Below, one piece after another: positions 45,528 to 54,547 of a stretch of DNA of 64,000 nucleotides. A program made the position numbers and the translations under genes. The notes below the pieces were generated by a model that was given only the letters and a program-made list of their open reading frames with translations, had not been told where the DNA came from and ran no database searches. Within the stretch, counting starts at the first letter, position 1; each line of letters begins with the position of its first letter. Source of the stretch: Maribellus sp. YY47 (GTDB lineage: Bacteria > Bacteroidota > Bacteroidia > Bacteroidales > Prolixibacteraceae); contig NZ_JALGYW010000007.1 in the NCBI RefSeq assembly GCF_023111095.1, forward strand, positions 159,565 through 223,564, in the 5' to 3' direction.

Positions 45528-46850
45528 TTATTTTCTCAGCGTCGTCTTTGTTTTTTTTGTTTTTTGAAGACGGCGCAAATCGGCTTCCAGTTTTTTCAAT
45601 TTTTCATCCTTCTCATCAATAATCCGCTGAAGAACGGCAATCTCACTTTCGGTTTCATTCTCCGGCACCACGGCATTCAGCCTGATCTTAAAATCGCTTA
45701 AGATGTTCATATAGTTGATAAATGCCCCATACGGCGAATCAAAAGGATTTTCTGATCGATTAACGCTACCGTTAGAAGAATGTTTAGTTGACATATAGTA
45801 AAAATGGTCACTCACCTGCAGGTAGTTCCAGTCTTTTATCAAATCTTGATCGGTACAACGCTGCATGCGTTTTCCCAACTCATAAAGCTTTGTAAACGCT
45901 TCTTTTTGGAGGTTGTTTCCCAACCAGGCGGTAAGGTCTCTTTCTTCGTCGGCCCAGGAAATGGCTTCGGGCACATGAACCGCAGAAACCGGCTGTAACT
46001 GTTCTACAACCTGTGTTGGCGTAGCAAAGCGCATCTGTGTATTTTGCACCACCTTTTCCACAAAACTTTCCAGGAAATTGAAGATTCCGCTTTCTGCCTT
46101 TTGGCGCTCGCCAAACGATTCGTAACTCAGAAATAAATTCACCACTTCTTCCCTGGCCTCCAGCTTTTCCAACCAGGCGATGAACTTTTCAGCGGTCAGC
46201 GGAAATTCCGACCAGTTCCCATTCGAAAACCGGAAGGCAATATCGTCGCTCAGTTTAAAATTGCGCATCAACACCTTCATTCTCGGATTAATGGCATTTA
46301 CATACACAAAATTCGGACTTTTCCAGCCAAGCACCTGCTTTGCGCCTTCGGTGAGAATTCCATGAAAACCCATTCCGGCGATTTGGGCGCCAATTTCATC
46401 CGAGTAAATCATTTCGGTATTCCGAAAGATGCGTGGTTTTTGCCCAAACAAGCCAAAGATACGCTCGTCGTGTAAACGAATCTGTTCTTTAAAAATTTCC
46501 GGATCTTTTAGCGACGACAAGGAATGCGAATAGGTTTCGGATAAAAACTCGACACAACCTGTTTTTGCCAGTTTCCGGAACGAATCGATGACCTCGGGCG
46601 CATATAATTCAAATTGTTCGAGGGCAGTTCCGGTAATCGAAAAGGCAACTTTAAATTTCCCTTCCGTCCGGTCGATTAAATCGAGAAGGAGTTTATTGGC
46701 CGGCAAATAGCACTTATCGGCTATTTTGCGCATTATTGTATCGTTTGAATAATCGTCGTAATAATAGTGGTCGTTACCGATATCAAAGAACCGGTAGCGC
46801 CGGTGCCTGAACGGCTGATGGACCTGAAAAAACAAACAAACTGATTTCAT
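45528..46850 (-). CDS. GH57 α-amylase-like protein lacking the motif-4 Asp
   Basis: 440 residues. GH57 signatures are FFQVHQPFRHRRYRFFDIG (motif 1), LSETYSHSL, FRNTEMIYSDEI with nucleophile-position E146, and motif 4 NLFLSYESFGERQ. Active GH57 amylases have D-Y-E-T-F-G at motif 4; here the acid/base Asp is Ser242. The C-terminal ~45 residues are a Lys/Glu coiled coil (IIDEKDEKLKKLEADLRRL). Position in the glycogen operon points to α-glucan handling. Hydrolysis may be lost or altered, and a binding or transferase role is possible. GH57 α-amylase-like homologues lacking catalytic residues are known in Bacteroidota. Confidence 0.88.
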   Translation of the reverse strand: MKSVCLFFQVHQPFRHRRYRFFDIGNDHYYYDDYSNDTIMRKIADKCYLPANKLLLDLIDRTEGKFKVAFSITGTALEQFELYAPEVIDSFRKLAKTGCVEFLSETYSHSLSSLKDPEIFKEQIRLHDERIFGLFGQKPRIFRNTEMIYSDEIGAQIAGMGFHGILTEGAKQVLGWKSPNFVYVNAINPRMKVLMRNFKLSDDIAFRFSNGNWSEFPLTAEKFIAWLEKLEAREEVVNLFLSYESFGERQKAESGIFNFLESFVEKVVQNTQMRFATPTQVVEQLQPVSAVHVPEAISWADEERDLTAWLGNNLQKEAFTKLYELGKRMQRCTDQDLIKDWNYLQVSDHFYYMSTKHSSNGSVNRSENPFDSPYGAFINYMNILSDFKIRLNAVVPENETESEIAVLQRIIDEKDEKLKKLEADLRRLQKTKKTKTTLRK

Positions 46851-46961
46851 TGTATTAAAGTTGTTTATTCGTTATGGTAAGCATGAAACGTATATCTTAT
46901 CATTATCCTTTATCACGTTCCGTTTACGGGCGGACACTGTTCGTTTCATTCTCTCTATCTC

Positions 46962-48254
46962 TTAATTCCGGGATACGACACTATCGTATACCTTTTTCAC
47001 ATCCACGGCAGAATTAATCCATTTTAGTTCTCCTACCTCGTGGCGCCCTTCTTTCCTGAAGTGGGCCGACAACGAAGGATAGCTCAAAATGCCATGGATG
47101 GAATCTGCCATCGCAAATATGTCCCAGAAATCAATTTTTATCACATTCTCCAACACTTCGGCAACACCCGACTGATTGGAAATTATAACCGGAACATTCA
47201 GCTGCATGGCTTCCAGCGGAACAATTCCAAAGGGCTCGGAAACCGAAGGCATCACAAAAACATCGGTCATCCGAAAGAGCTTGCTTACATCGTTACCTTT
47301 TAGGAAGCCGGTGAAATGAAAACGGTCGGCAATTCCCAACTGTGCCGTACGGGCAATCATGGCGTCAAGCATATCGCCGCTTCCGGCCATTACAAAACGC
47401 ACATTTTTCATTTTTCGCAACACCAGGCTCGCGGCTTCGATAAAATATTCCGGGCCTTTTTGCATGGTAACCCGCCCCAAAAAAGTAACCACTTTTTCAT
47501 TCACTCCTTTTTGCGGGAGTGTTCCGGGATTGTCATCCACGGGTTCGACTGCGTTGTAAACCGTTACCACTTTATCAGGCGAGATTCCGTATTTTTCGAT
47601 GACGGTATCGCGGGTAAGGTTACTTACCGCTATAATTTTGTCGGCAGCCTCCATTCCTTCGCGCTCCACCGAATAAACCCCGGGATTCACATTTCCTCCA
47701 CTCCGGTCGAAATCGGTAGCGTGCACATGCACCACCAAAGGCTTTCCGCTGATTCGCTTGGCCGCCATTCCGGCCGGATAAGCCAGCCAGTCGTGGGCAT
47801 GAATAATATCAAAATCATTTTCCCGGGCGATAAACCCGGCCACCAATGCATAGTTTTTGATCTCCTGCATCAATCCCGCGCCGTAACTCCCGCTAAATTC
47901 AATTTTCAATCCATCGCCGGTTTCCACCAGGCGGGAATTTCGCGGAAGTTTTTGGTTCTTGAGTTTCCAGAATTCATCTTCACTTACATAGGGAACGATT
48001 AGAGAATCCACCTCGAGATAACTCATTGTTTTGTCGGTCTCCTCAAAATGAAAGTCTTTTGTTGCAATGGGCACAGTATTGGCACCGATCAGTTTCATCA
48101 CCGACTGATCCTCGTCGCCAAAAGCCTTTGGAACGACAAAGGTTACCTCCACATCGTCAATTCCGGCCAATCCTTTGGTTAATCCGTAACATGCGGTTCC
48201 CAATCCTCCTGAAATATGTGGTGGAAATTCCCATCCAAACATCAGTACTTTCAT
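46962..48254 (-). CDS. GT4 glycosyltransferase, glycogen synthase-like
   Basis: 430 residues, GT-B fold. The start MKVLMFGWEFPPHISGGLGTAC is typical of starch/glycogen synthase-like enzymes. IIHAHDWLAYPAGMAAKR, VTFLGRVTMQKGPEYFIEAA and MPSVSEPFGIVPLEAMQLNVPVI carry the donor-binding Glu pair. In Bacteroidota this protein normally sits beside the debranching enzyme and serves as the α-1,4-glucan synthase. No separate glgA or glgC is in the window, so the donor (UDP- or ADP-glucose) is uncertain. 145 bases separate it from the debranching enzyme gene upstream. Confidence 0.9.
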   Translation of the reverse strand: MKVLMFGWEFPPHISGGLGTACYGLTKGLAGIDDVEVTFVVPKAFGDEDQSVMKLIGANTVPIATKDFHFEETDKTMSYLEVDSLIVPYVSEDEFWKLKNQKLPRNSRLVETGDGLKIEFSGSYGAGLMQEIKNYALVAGFIARENDFDIIHAHDWLAYPAGMAAKRISGKPLVVHVHATDFDRSGGNVNPGVYSVEREGMEAADKIIAVSNLTRDTVIEKYGISPDKVVTVYNAVEPVDDNPGTLPQKGVNEKVVTFLGRVTMQKGPEYFIEAASLVLRKMKNVRFVMAGSGDMLDAMIARTAQLGIADRFHFTGFLKGNDVSKLFRMTDVFVMPSVSEPFGIVPLEAMQLNVPVIISNQSGVAEVLENVIKIDFWDIFAMADSIHGILSYPSLSAHFRKEGRHEVGELKWINSAVDVKKVYDSVVSRN

Positions 48255-48399
48255 GTGTAACGCTTTTTTTGGTTTTCAATATCTCCCGGGTTTTACAACC
48301 CTTGATCTTGTACTTTACGTTTTAACAATTCTGCCCGTTACATCTCACTGTCCTTTCCGATCCTTAAACTCCCGAACCGTATTGTTTTCTTTTTCTGTT

Positions 48400-50349
48400 T
48401 TATTTCTCGTGATAGTTCTGAATCAGTTTCATGGCAGCCGACACACCGGCCACACTCCAGGCCTGCGATATCGCTCCTTTTCCCGGGTGTGGCGGGATTC
48501 CGTTGTACATCTCCGACACCGTTCCCACGCAATTTTGTGTCATTTCTTCTTCAAAACTTTCCAGAATTTGTTTTACAAAAGGTAATCCTCCTTTTTTATG
48601 GATTTTCAGATACCCTTCCACAAAAAACGGGAACAACCAGGGCCAAACTGCCCCCATATGTATCTTCGACTCCCGCTCCTGCGCATTTCCCGTTAAATTT
48701 CCCTTGTAGCGCAGATGATCGGGCGACAGGGATCTCAATCCGCGAGTCGTCAGTAATTTTTTCTTGGCAACACTCAACACCTGTTTCTGCTGCTCTTTAT
48801 TAAGTGGCGTGTAATCGAGCGCAACGGCAATCACCATATTGGGCCGAACCGACCAGTCGGGCACACCGTTTTTCACCACATCGGCCAGAAAGCCATGGCT
48901 CTCACTCCAAAACGTATCTAAAAATGAATGCGCCACTTTTTCCACCATCTCTTTCCATTCCGCAATAAATTCATGGTCGCCGGCCATATCTGCCAAATCG
49001 AGGGCAAAACAAATGGCATTAAACCACAGCGCATTTACTTCTACGGCCATGCCTGCGCGTTGAACCACCGGGATTCCGTTCACATAAGAATCCATCCACG
49101 TAAGTGCAATGTTTTCTTTTTCCGCCTCAATCAAACCCTGCTTGTTCATGCCAATGTAGCCCATCCTCGATTCTTTATAGGCTGTAAGAATCCGTTTAAT
49201 CGCAGGGCCATAGGTTTTCCAGGTTAGGGCAGGCTTACCCTTTTTCTTGTAGCAATGCTGTACCACCCAGATAAACCACAAAGATGTATCAGCTGAATGA
49301 TAGGTCAGTTCCTTGTTGCCGATATGATCGGGGAAAAAACCATCGTTAAAATATTTCAGGTAGGAATCGAGTATGGTCGCACACAACTTTTCTTCTTTCA
49401 GCGACAAACACAGCCCGGGCAAGGCAATAAACGTTTGGCGGGTGATGCTGCCGTACCAGGGAAAGCCGGCAATAATTTCAGCCGTATTTTTTTTATGAAC
49501 CACAAATTGTTTTGCCGCGTGCTCCAGGGCACTGGCGAAGGTTTCCTTGTCGGTTCTTTTTCTGGATTCGCGGGTAAAACGTTGCTTTAATCCCAGTGGA
49601 TTTGAAGCTGTCAATCCGGCCGCAAACACTATTGATTCCCCTTTTTCCATTGGGAATTCGAAGTAACCCGGAACAAAAAGATCTTCGAGGTAATCGTATC
49701 CCCGGTTCAGCTCTTTGAGGTATTCTACATTATAGTACCAATCGGGAACCGGAACAAAATCGGCCGGCTTGTTTAATTGAAGGTAAAGATTCGGATATCC
49801 GTCGTACAGGCGGGTTGCAATTCCGTTTTCAACATTTTCGAACTTGGTATTTACAAACATGTTCGCCTTGCTCAATGCATGAATATTGCGAAAGGCCAAA
49901 AAGGGCTTTAAGCGCAAGGTGGTTGCCGAGCGTGCCTCTTCCAGCGTGTAGCGGATCAACACCTGTTCTTCTTTTTCAACCAGTAATCGCTCTTTTGTGA
50001 TGACGACACCACCCACCCGGTAAGTGATTTTCGGAACGTTCCCAAAACTGTAGTTCCGCATATATTTGTGTCCCTTCGGCTCATAACTTCCTCCGCGGTA
50101 GCGATGAATGCCAAGGTTAAACTCTGCATCGTTTTGAATGATCGTTTCGTCAAGCGACGAAAGCAACACATGTTTTTCTCCTCCGAAATTTTCGATGGGA
50201 CTCACCAGTAATCCGTGATATTTCCGGGTGTTACAGCCACTCAGGGTCGTACACAAATACGATCCGGCTTTGTTGGTTCGAAGTATTTCCCTGTCTAAAG
50301 AATACTCCAGATTTATAAGTTGCTCCTGATCAAAACTAAGATAATGCAT
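48400..50349 (-). CDS. Glycogen debranching enzyme (GH133 amylo-α-1,6-glucosidase)
   Basis: 649 residues. The N-terminal GDE_N domain shows TNKAGSYLCTTLSGCNTRKYHGLLVSP. The C-terminal (α/α)6 barrel shows FPWYGSITRQTFIALPGLCL, YHSADTSLWFIWVVQ, LTWMDSYVNGIPVVQRAGMAVEVNALW and HMGAVWPWLFPFFVEGYL. It hydrolyses the α-1,6 stub at branch points, complementing GlgP. It follows the GSCFA gene by 94 bases in the same direction. Confidence 0.95.
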   Translation of the reverse strand: MHYLSFDQEQLINLEYSLDREILRTNKAGSYLCTTLSGCNTRKYHGLLVSPIENFGGEKHVLLSSLDETIIQNDAEFNLGIHRYRGGSYEPKGHKYMRNYSFGNVPKITYRVGGVVITKERLLVEKEEQVLIRYTLEEARSATTLRLKPFLAFRNIHALSKANMFVNTKFENVENGIATRLYDGYPNLYLQLNKPADFVPVPDWYYNVEYLKELNRGYDYLEDLFVPGYFEFPMEKGESIVFAAGLTASNPLGLKQRFTRESRKRTDKETFASALEHAAKQFVVHKKNTAEIIAGFPWYGSITRQTFIALPGLCLSLKEEKLCATILDSYLKYFNDGFFPDHIGNKELTYHSADTSLWFIWVVQHCYKKKGKPALTWKTYGPAIKRILTAYKESRMGYIGMNKQGLIEAEKENIALTWMDSYVNGIPVVQRAGMAVEVNALWFNAICFALDLADMAGDHEFIAEWKEMVEKVAHSFLDTFWSESHGFLADVVKNGVPDWSVRPNMVIAVALDYTPLNKEQQKQVLSVAKKKLLTTRGLRSLSPDHLRYKGNLTGNAQERESKIHMGAVWPWLFPFFVEGYLKIHKKGGLPFVKQILESFEEEMTQNCVGTVSEMYNGIPPHPGKGAISQAWSVAGVSAAMKLIQNYHEK

Positions 50350-50443
50350 AACAAAACTTAATAACGATTTGAGATTTATTGGTTTAGAAAGTTATAGAGA
50401 ATGAGCGAACACTCATATTCAAATGTACATGATTTAAATCACT

Positions 50444-51460
50444 TTATCTGCCGTTTTCGTTCAATTCCTCCAAATGGCGGATAAAATATTCTTTTTCTAA
50501 CTTTAAGTTAAGATAGGAATATTCCGTTTCCAGTTCTTCGGTCATTTTTAGGAACTTGTTCAGGAAAACAGCAAATTCTTGTGAGCGTTTGTTCAACGGA
50601 CGATGATGCATTGCATTTACAACTTTTTGAATTTTCAGCGCTGTTTTTCTGCTTTCACCGTCAATCAGGCTTTCCTCAAACACCGACCAGATATGATCCA
50701 CTGCCACATCGGTAAGGTGCAACATATCTTCGGCATAAAAGCGGTAATCACGCAATTCATCCATCACAATTTCGTAGGACGGGAAATAGTAACACTTCTC
50801 CGGAAACCGTTTTACCAGCTCGTCGATTGCCAGAATCAACGCTGCCTTGCTCCGTTGGTTTTCGATGGCGCCATCTTTCCAATGGCGTATGGGACTTACG
50901 GTAAACACAATCTTAATTCCAGGGTTTTGTTCCCACAGCCGCGGCAGCAGGTCCGTGTACACATCAACAATCTCTTTCACCGACAAGCGTTCGCGCACAA
51001 ACTTCGATGCCGGAACTTTATGGCAATTGGCCACCACCTCCCCGGTTTCGCTGAAGCGGTATATCCACGAGGTTCCAAAGGTCAGAAAAAGAAAACCGGC
51101 CTCCCGCAACCAGTGGGACGAATAAGCGATTCGCGTATTGATCTGCTCCAGTACCTCTTCCTGATCAACCGACGAAAACCGACCGTGATGCATAAAACTA
51201 TGCCAGATGTCGTTGTGCTGAAACAGCTCATTTCCGCCATACTTTTTCGCGTCGAGCAGCTCCTGCAGCGCTTTTGCCACCGAAGAGGGATTGTAAAGAA
51301 TGCCGAACGGATTGATATCTACCGGGTATTTTAGCGCCAGCATCCTGTTTCCCACATTTTCGGTAAAACAGGAGCCGATAAAAACACTTTTCTTCCGGTA
51401 CCCCGCTTTATATGGATAATGGGGTAGGTCTACGTATGTTTGAAATTTTGCTCCCCGCAT
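50444..51460 (-). CDS. GSCFA-domain protein
   Basis: 338 residues. The name-giving motif is visible in SVFIGSCFTENVGNRM (~25-40), with LFLTFGTSWIYR and FTVSPIRHWKDGAIENQRSKA further on. GSCFA proteins (SGNH-hydrolase-like; the Ser of GSCF at the position of the nucleophile, HxxxD-like LHLTDVAVDHI later) are common in Bacteroidota but lack an assigned function. Its ATG directly follows the stop codon of glgB with zero spacing. That tight coupling to the branching enzyme suggests acylation/deacylation or processing of glucan, which is inference. Confidence 0.85.
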   Translation of the reverse strand: MRGAKFQTYVDLPHYPYKAGYRKKSVFIGSCFTENVGNRMLALKYPVDINPFGILYNPSSVAKALQELLDAKKYGGNELFQHNDIWHSFMHHGRFSSVDQEEVLEQINTRIAYSSHWLREAGFLFLTFGTSWIYRFSETGEVVANCHKVPASKFVRERLSVKEIVDVYTDLLPRLWEQNPGIKIVFTVSPIRHWKDGAIENQRSKAALILAIDELVKRFPEKCYYFPSYEIVMDELRDYRFYAEDMLHLTDVAVDHIWSVFEESLIDGESRKTALKIQKVVNAMHHRPLNKRSQEFAVFLNKFLKMTEELETEYSYLNLKLEKEYFIRHLEELNENGR

Positions 51461-53479
51461 TTATTTTGCTTTCGGAATATCTACTTTTTTCAACACCAGC
51501 GCACTTCGGGCCGGCAAATAAAGTTTTAAAAAATGCTGACTGTTCACTCCTCCATTGGGTAAAGTATAATAGCTGATGTCTTCATCTACAAGATCGTTGC
51601 CACCAAATCTTCCGGAATCGGTGTTCAACACAATCCGGTATTTTCCGGTACCAAGCGGAATACCGTAATCGGTATAGGAATGCTGAGGATTGAAATTAAA
51701 CACAAACAAAAACAGGCCGCGATGAAAAGCCAGCACGTTATCCGGTTTGTTTTCCAGCACCAAATCAACCGAAGGAATAGTCAGCAGCTTGTTTTCGTTG
51801 ATCAGCGCAATCATCTCCTTGTCGAAATCGTACAGCCAGTGGAACTTGAGTTCAGCATCGTCGGCAATACTCCAAATCCGGCGGGCGTGTTTAAACGACC
51901 AGTTATTGCCCTCGCGCGGAAAATCGATCCATTCGGGATGTCCGAATTCATTTCCCATGAAATTCAGGTAAGCGCCGCCAGCTGAACTGGCAGTAGCCAG
52001 GCGGATCATTTTATGCAGCGCTATTCCGCGTTCGACCATTAAATTCGGCTGGTCTTTCCGCATGCTGAAATACATTTCCTTGTCGATCAACCTAAAAATA
52101 ATGGTTTTATCGCCCACCAAAGCCTGGTCGTGCGATTCGGCATAGCTCACCACTTTTTCGTCGAGCCTTTTTGAAGTAAGCTGGTAAAAAATATCGCCCA
52201 CATCCCACTGTTCATCCGACTTTTCCTTGATGATCCTGATCCAGAAATCGGGCATTCCCATGGCCATCCGAAAATCAAAACCCAGTCCGCCGTGAGCAAC
52301 AGGTGCAGCCAGTCCCGGCATACCACTCATGTCCTCGGCAATCGAAAGCGATTTTGGATTTATTTCTTTTATCAGTTTATTGGCAAGCTTAAAATAGGTC
52401 ACGGCATCGTAATCTACGTTGGCGCCAAAATAATCGGCGTAGTTGGTAAAAGCAATGTCCAGTCCGTGGTTGAAGTAGAGCATGCTGGTAACGCCGTCGA
52501 AACGATAGCCATCGAATTTAAATTCGTCGAGCCAGTACTTGATGTTCGACAACAGAAAATGAACGACCTGGCTTTTCCCGTAATTAAAACAATACGAATC
52601 CCAGGCCGGGTGCTCGCCTTTGGCCCCGTCGTGGAAAAACTGGAAGCGGGTTCCATCGTAATTTCCCAAACCTTCCACTTCATTTTTCACGGCGTGAGAA
52701 TGCACCAGGTCCATAATCACCGCCAGTCCCATTCCGTGCGCCTCATCAATGAGTTGCTTTAATTCGTCAGGTGTTCCAAAGCGCGACGAGGGTGCAAAAA
52801 AGCTCGACACGTGATAGCCAAAACTTCCGTAATAGGGATGTTCCGGAATCGCCATCAGCTGAATGGTATTGTATCCGTTGGCTTTGATACGCGGCAGCAT
52901 CAGTTCACGAAACTCGTTGTAGGTGTGAACCCGTGGCTCCTCTCCCGCCATTCCAACATGAGCTTCGTAAATCAGCGGCGGCTCATCGCTTCGTTCAAAT
53001 TCAGCATATTGCCACTGATAGGGTGACTCAGGCGCCCAAACCTGTGCATTAAAAATGTGCGTATCCTTATCCTGAACCACATATCTGGCCCAGGCCGGCA
53101 CACGTTTCCCTGAATTCAGCGCCCAGTGAATTTGAAGCGCATATAAATCTCCGTGATGCAGTGCCTCGCCATCCAATACCAGTTCCCAAACTCCTTCCCC
53201 GATGTGCGTAAACGAAAATTCTGCCTGTTCGCTCCAGGCGTTAAAAGTGCCCACTAGGTAAATACAGGTTGCATTGGGCGCCCATTCACGAATTACCCAG
53301 CCACCGGCTGTTTTGTGAAGCCCAAAATAAAGATGACCGGAAGCAAATTCGAATAAACTCTTCCCCCCGGTTATTTCATTTTGTCTTCTTTCCGCAACAA
53401 TCATCCGATCAAAAATCACCGAAGAATACGGTTCCAACCAGGGATCGTCCTGAACAAGCTTAGGCAAATATTTTTTCAT
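51461..53479 (-). CDS. glgB: 1,4-α-Glucan branching enzyme, eukaryote-like GH13
   Basis: About 672 residues from the ATG at 53479 (MKKYLPKLVQDDPW). The upstream 32 codons of the longer frame are not family-like. An N-terminal CBM48 domain has WVIREWAPNATCIYLVGTFN. The barrel has LAVIMDLVHSHAVKN, FDGYRFDGVTSMLYF (nucleophile Asp), SIAEDMSGMPG (acid/base Glu) and YAESHDQALVGDKT. Wording such as PEHPYYGSFGYHVSSFFAPSS closely resembles eukaryotic branching enzymes (GH13_8) rather than typical GH13_9 GlgB. It creates α-1,6 branches. First gene of the glycogen cluster. Confidence 0.95.
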   Translation of the reverse strand: MKKYLPKLVQDDPWLEPYSSVIFDRMIVAERRQNEITGGKSLFEFASGHLYFGLHKTAGGWVIREWAPNATCIYLVGTFNAWSEQAEFSFTHIGEGVWELVLDGEALHHGDLYALQIHWALNSGKRVPAWARYVVQDKDTHIFNAQVWAPESPYQWQYAEFERSDEPPLIYEAHVGMAGEEPRVHTYNEFRELMLPRIKANGYNTIQLMAIPEHPYYGSFGYHVSSFFAPSSRFGTPDELKQLIDEAHGMGLAVIMDLVHSHAVKNEVEGLGNYDGTRFQFFHDGAKGEHPAWDSYCFNYGKSQVVHFLLSNIKYWLDEFKFDGYRFDGVTSMLYFNHGLDIAFTNYADYFGANVDYDAVTYFKLANKLIKEINPKSLSIAEDMSGMPGLAAPVAHGGLGFDFRMAMGMPDFWIRIIKEKSDEQWDVGDIFYQLTSKRLDEKVVSYAESHDQALVGDKTIIFRLIDKEMYFSMRKDQPNLMVERGIALHKMIRLATASSAGGAYLNFMGNEFGHPEWIDFPREGNNWSFKHARRIWSIADDAELKFHWLYDFDKEMIALINENKLLTIPSVDLVLENKPDNVLAFHRGLFLFVFNFNPQHSYTDYGIPLGTGKYRIVLNTDSGRFGGNDLVDEDISYYTLPNGGVNSQHFLKLYLPARSALVLKKVDIPKAK

Positions 53480-53965
53480 TAATCGTGTTTTATACGTTGT
53501 GTCCGCCAAATTAAATAACCCTGAAAAAGATTCTTTCCCTTCTCCGCCAGCTGGCAGATTCACCCGGAATAACAAGTAGGTTCGTTTTCTTAACGCTACA
53601 AAATCCTGTCATTCTGAGGTGTAGCGAGGAATCTATTCTAAGTTATCCGGACACTCCTGATTTTTCATAAAGATATGTAAACGTAAAAGAATGCTTCTCA
53701 AAAAAATAAAAAATATCGGAACTGAGAAAAAACCGCTATGCGACACCTCTGCCTATATTAACCTGAAAATTTTTGAATCACCCGCAAAGGTAGGTGGAGT
53801 AAAAATTGATTACCCAGAAGTTTTAATATTGAATAAAAGCTACCAAGTACAAGCAACATTCTTTTGGCTTATCAGCCTGATTCTACTTTTTGGTTTAGCC
53901 CAAAGAGTAGACAGAAAACCCAAGGCTGCGTCCGCTTCCCTCGGAAAAGCTACGCGATGTCGACT

Positions 53966-54014
53966 AAAATTACTGAACTCCCCCGAGTACTCGGGGTCAA
54001 ACAGCAGTAATTTT
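53966..54014. repeat. Nested 49-base cruciform
   Basis: Outer arms AAAATTACTG (53966-53975) and CAGTAATTTT (54005-54014) are perfectly complementary. Inside is the perfect 16-bp palindrome CCCCGAGTACTCGGGG (53981-53996). The short spacers between arms and core are unpaired. Confidence 0.75.
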
Positions 54015-54398
54015 TCAACGTCGTCACCGCTTGCTTTCCGGCTCACCGGCCGAGGCCAGTCTCCGATGTAGCGGCGTTGCATAAGTGGACGGCCTCTTTT
54101 GTTCGTTGCCCCGAGTTGAGAAAAAACCTTAGTAAGAGCGGGAAGCTCTTCCGAGAATTCGGGAAGGAGATCACGCCTGCCTACGGGCAGGCAGGCGTCC
54201 GAACTTGGGTTTTATGAAAACGCAGGTAATGACCCAAAGCAGCCCTGCGCTCGAAAATGCCTTCCTCGTGCTTCGTTTTTGTGGTAAGATAAAAATGAAG
54301 GCCGCCGGCGGGCATGAAATAATAGTCAATTTCTAAATTAATCCACCTTATTTTACGGGTGATCCTAATTTTGAAAAACGATGTGGATAGGAAAGAGA

Positions 54399-54427
54399 AA
54401 GACCATGACGGGGGGCGCCATGGTCTT
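54399..54427. repeat. Nine-bp inverted repeat upstream of the PLP-enzyme gene
   Basis: Perfect arms AAGACCATG / CATGGTCTT around the G-rich loop ACGGGGGGCGC, 121 bases before the next ATG. There is no T-run, so a leader structure or protein site is as likely as termination. Confidence 0.5.
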
Positions 54428-54547
54428 ATAAGGTCAATAAATGCTGTTTAATTATTATTAAAACCTGCGCAGATTAAACAAATATCAGGCCAAAATCAAG
54501 TCCTGTTTGAAAAACTTTTAGTTTATTGATTTGTTTTTTTTGATAAA

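Larger units (their letters stand above)
53480..54547. other. Gene-free region with large hairpins
   Basis: 1,068 bases without a convincing gene. The part after ~53,850 changes composition and reads like dispersed-element DNA. It includes CGCCTGCC-tacg-GGCAGGCAGGCG near 54,174 and the nested cruciform at 53,966-54,014. The frame at 53691-54071 is open but ends in Ser-rich nonsense. Part of this may be leader for glgB (leftward) or for the PLP-enzyme gene (rightward). Confidence 0.5.

Noticed and set aside
47316..48002. 228-codon plus-strand open frame
   Set aside because: Fully antisense to the well-supported GT4 gene; His-rich shadow.
53691..54071. 126-codon plus-strand open frame
   Set aside because: The end is Ser-rich translation of the cruciform and dispersed-repeat DNA; no recognisable domain.
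54361..54547. SAM riboswitch upstream of the Cys/Met PLP-enzyme gene
   Set aside because: Looked for an S-box-like architecture; only one 9-bp hairpin with a G-rich loop is present, with no conserved riboswitch core visible.
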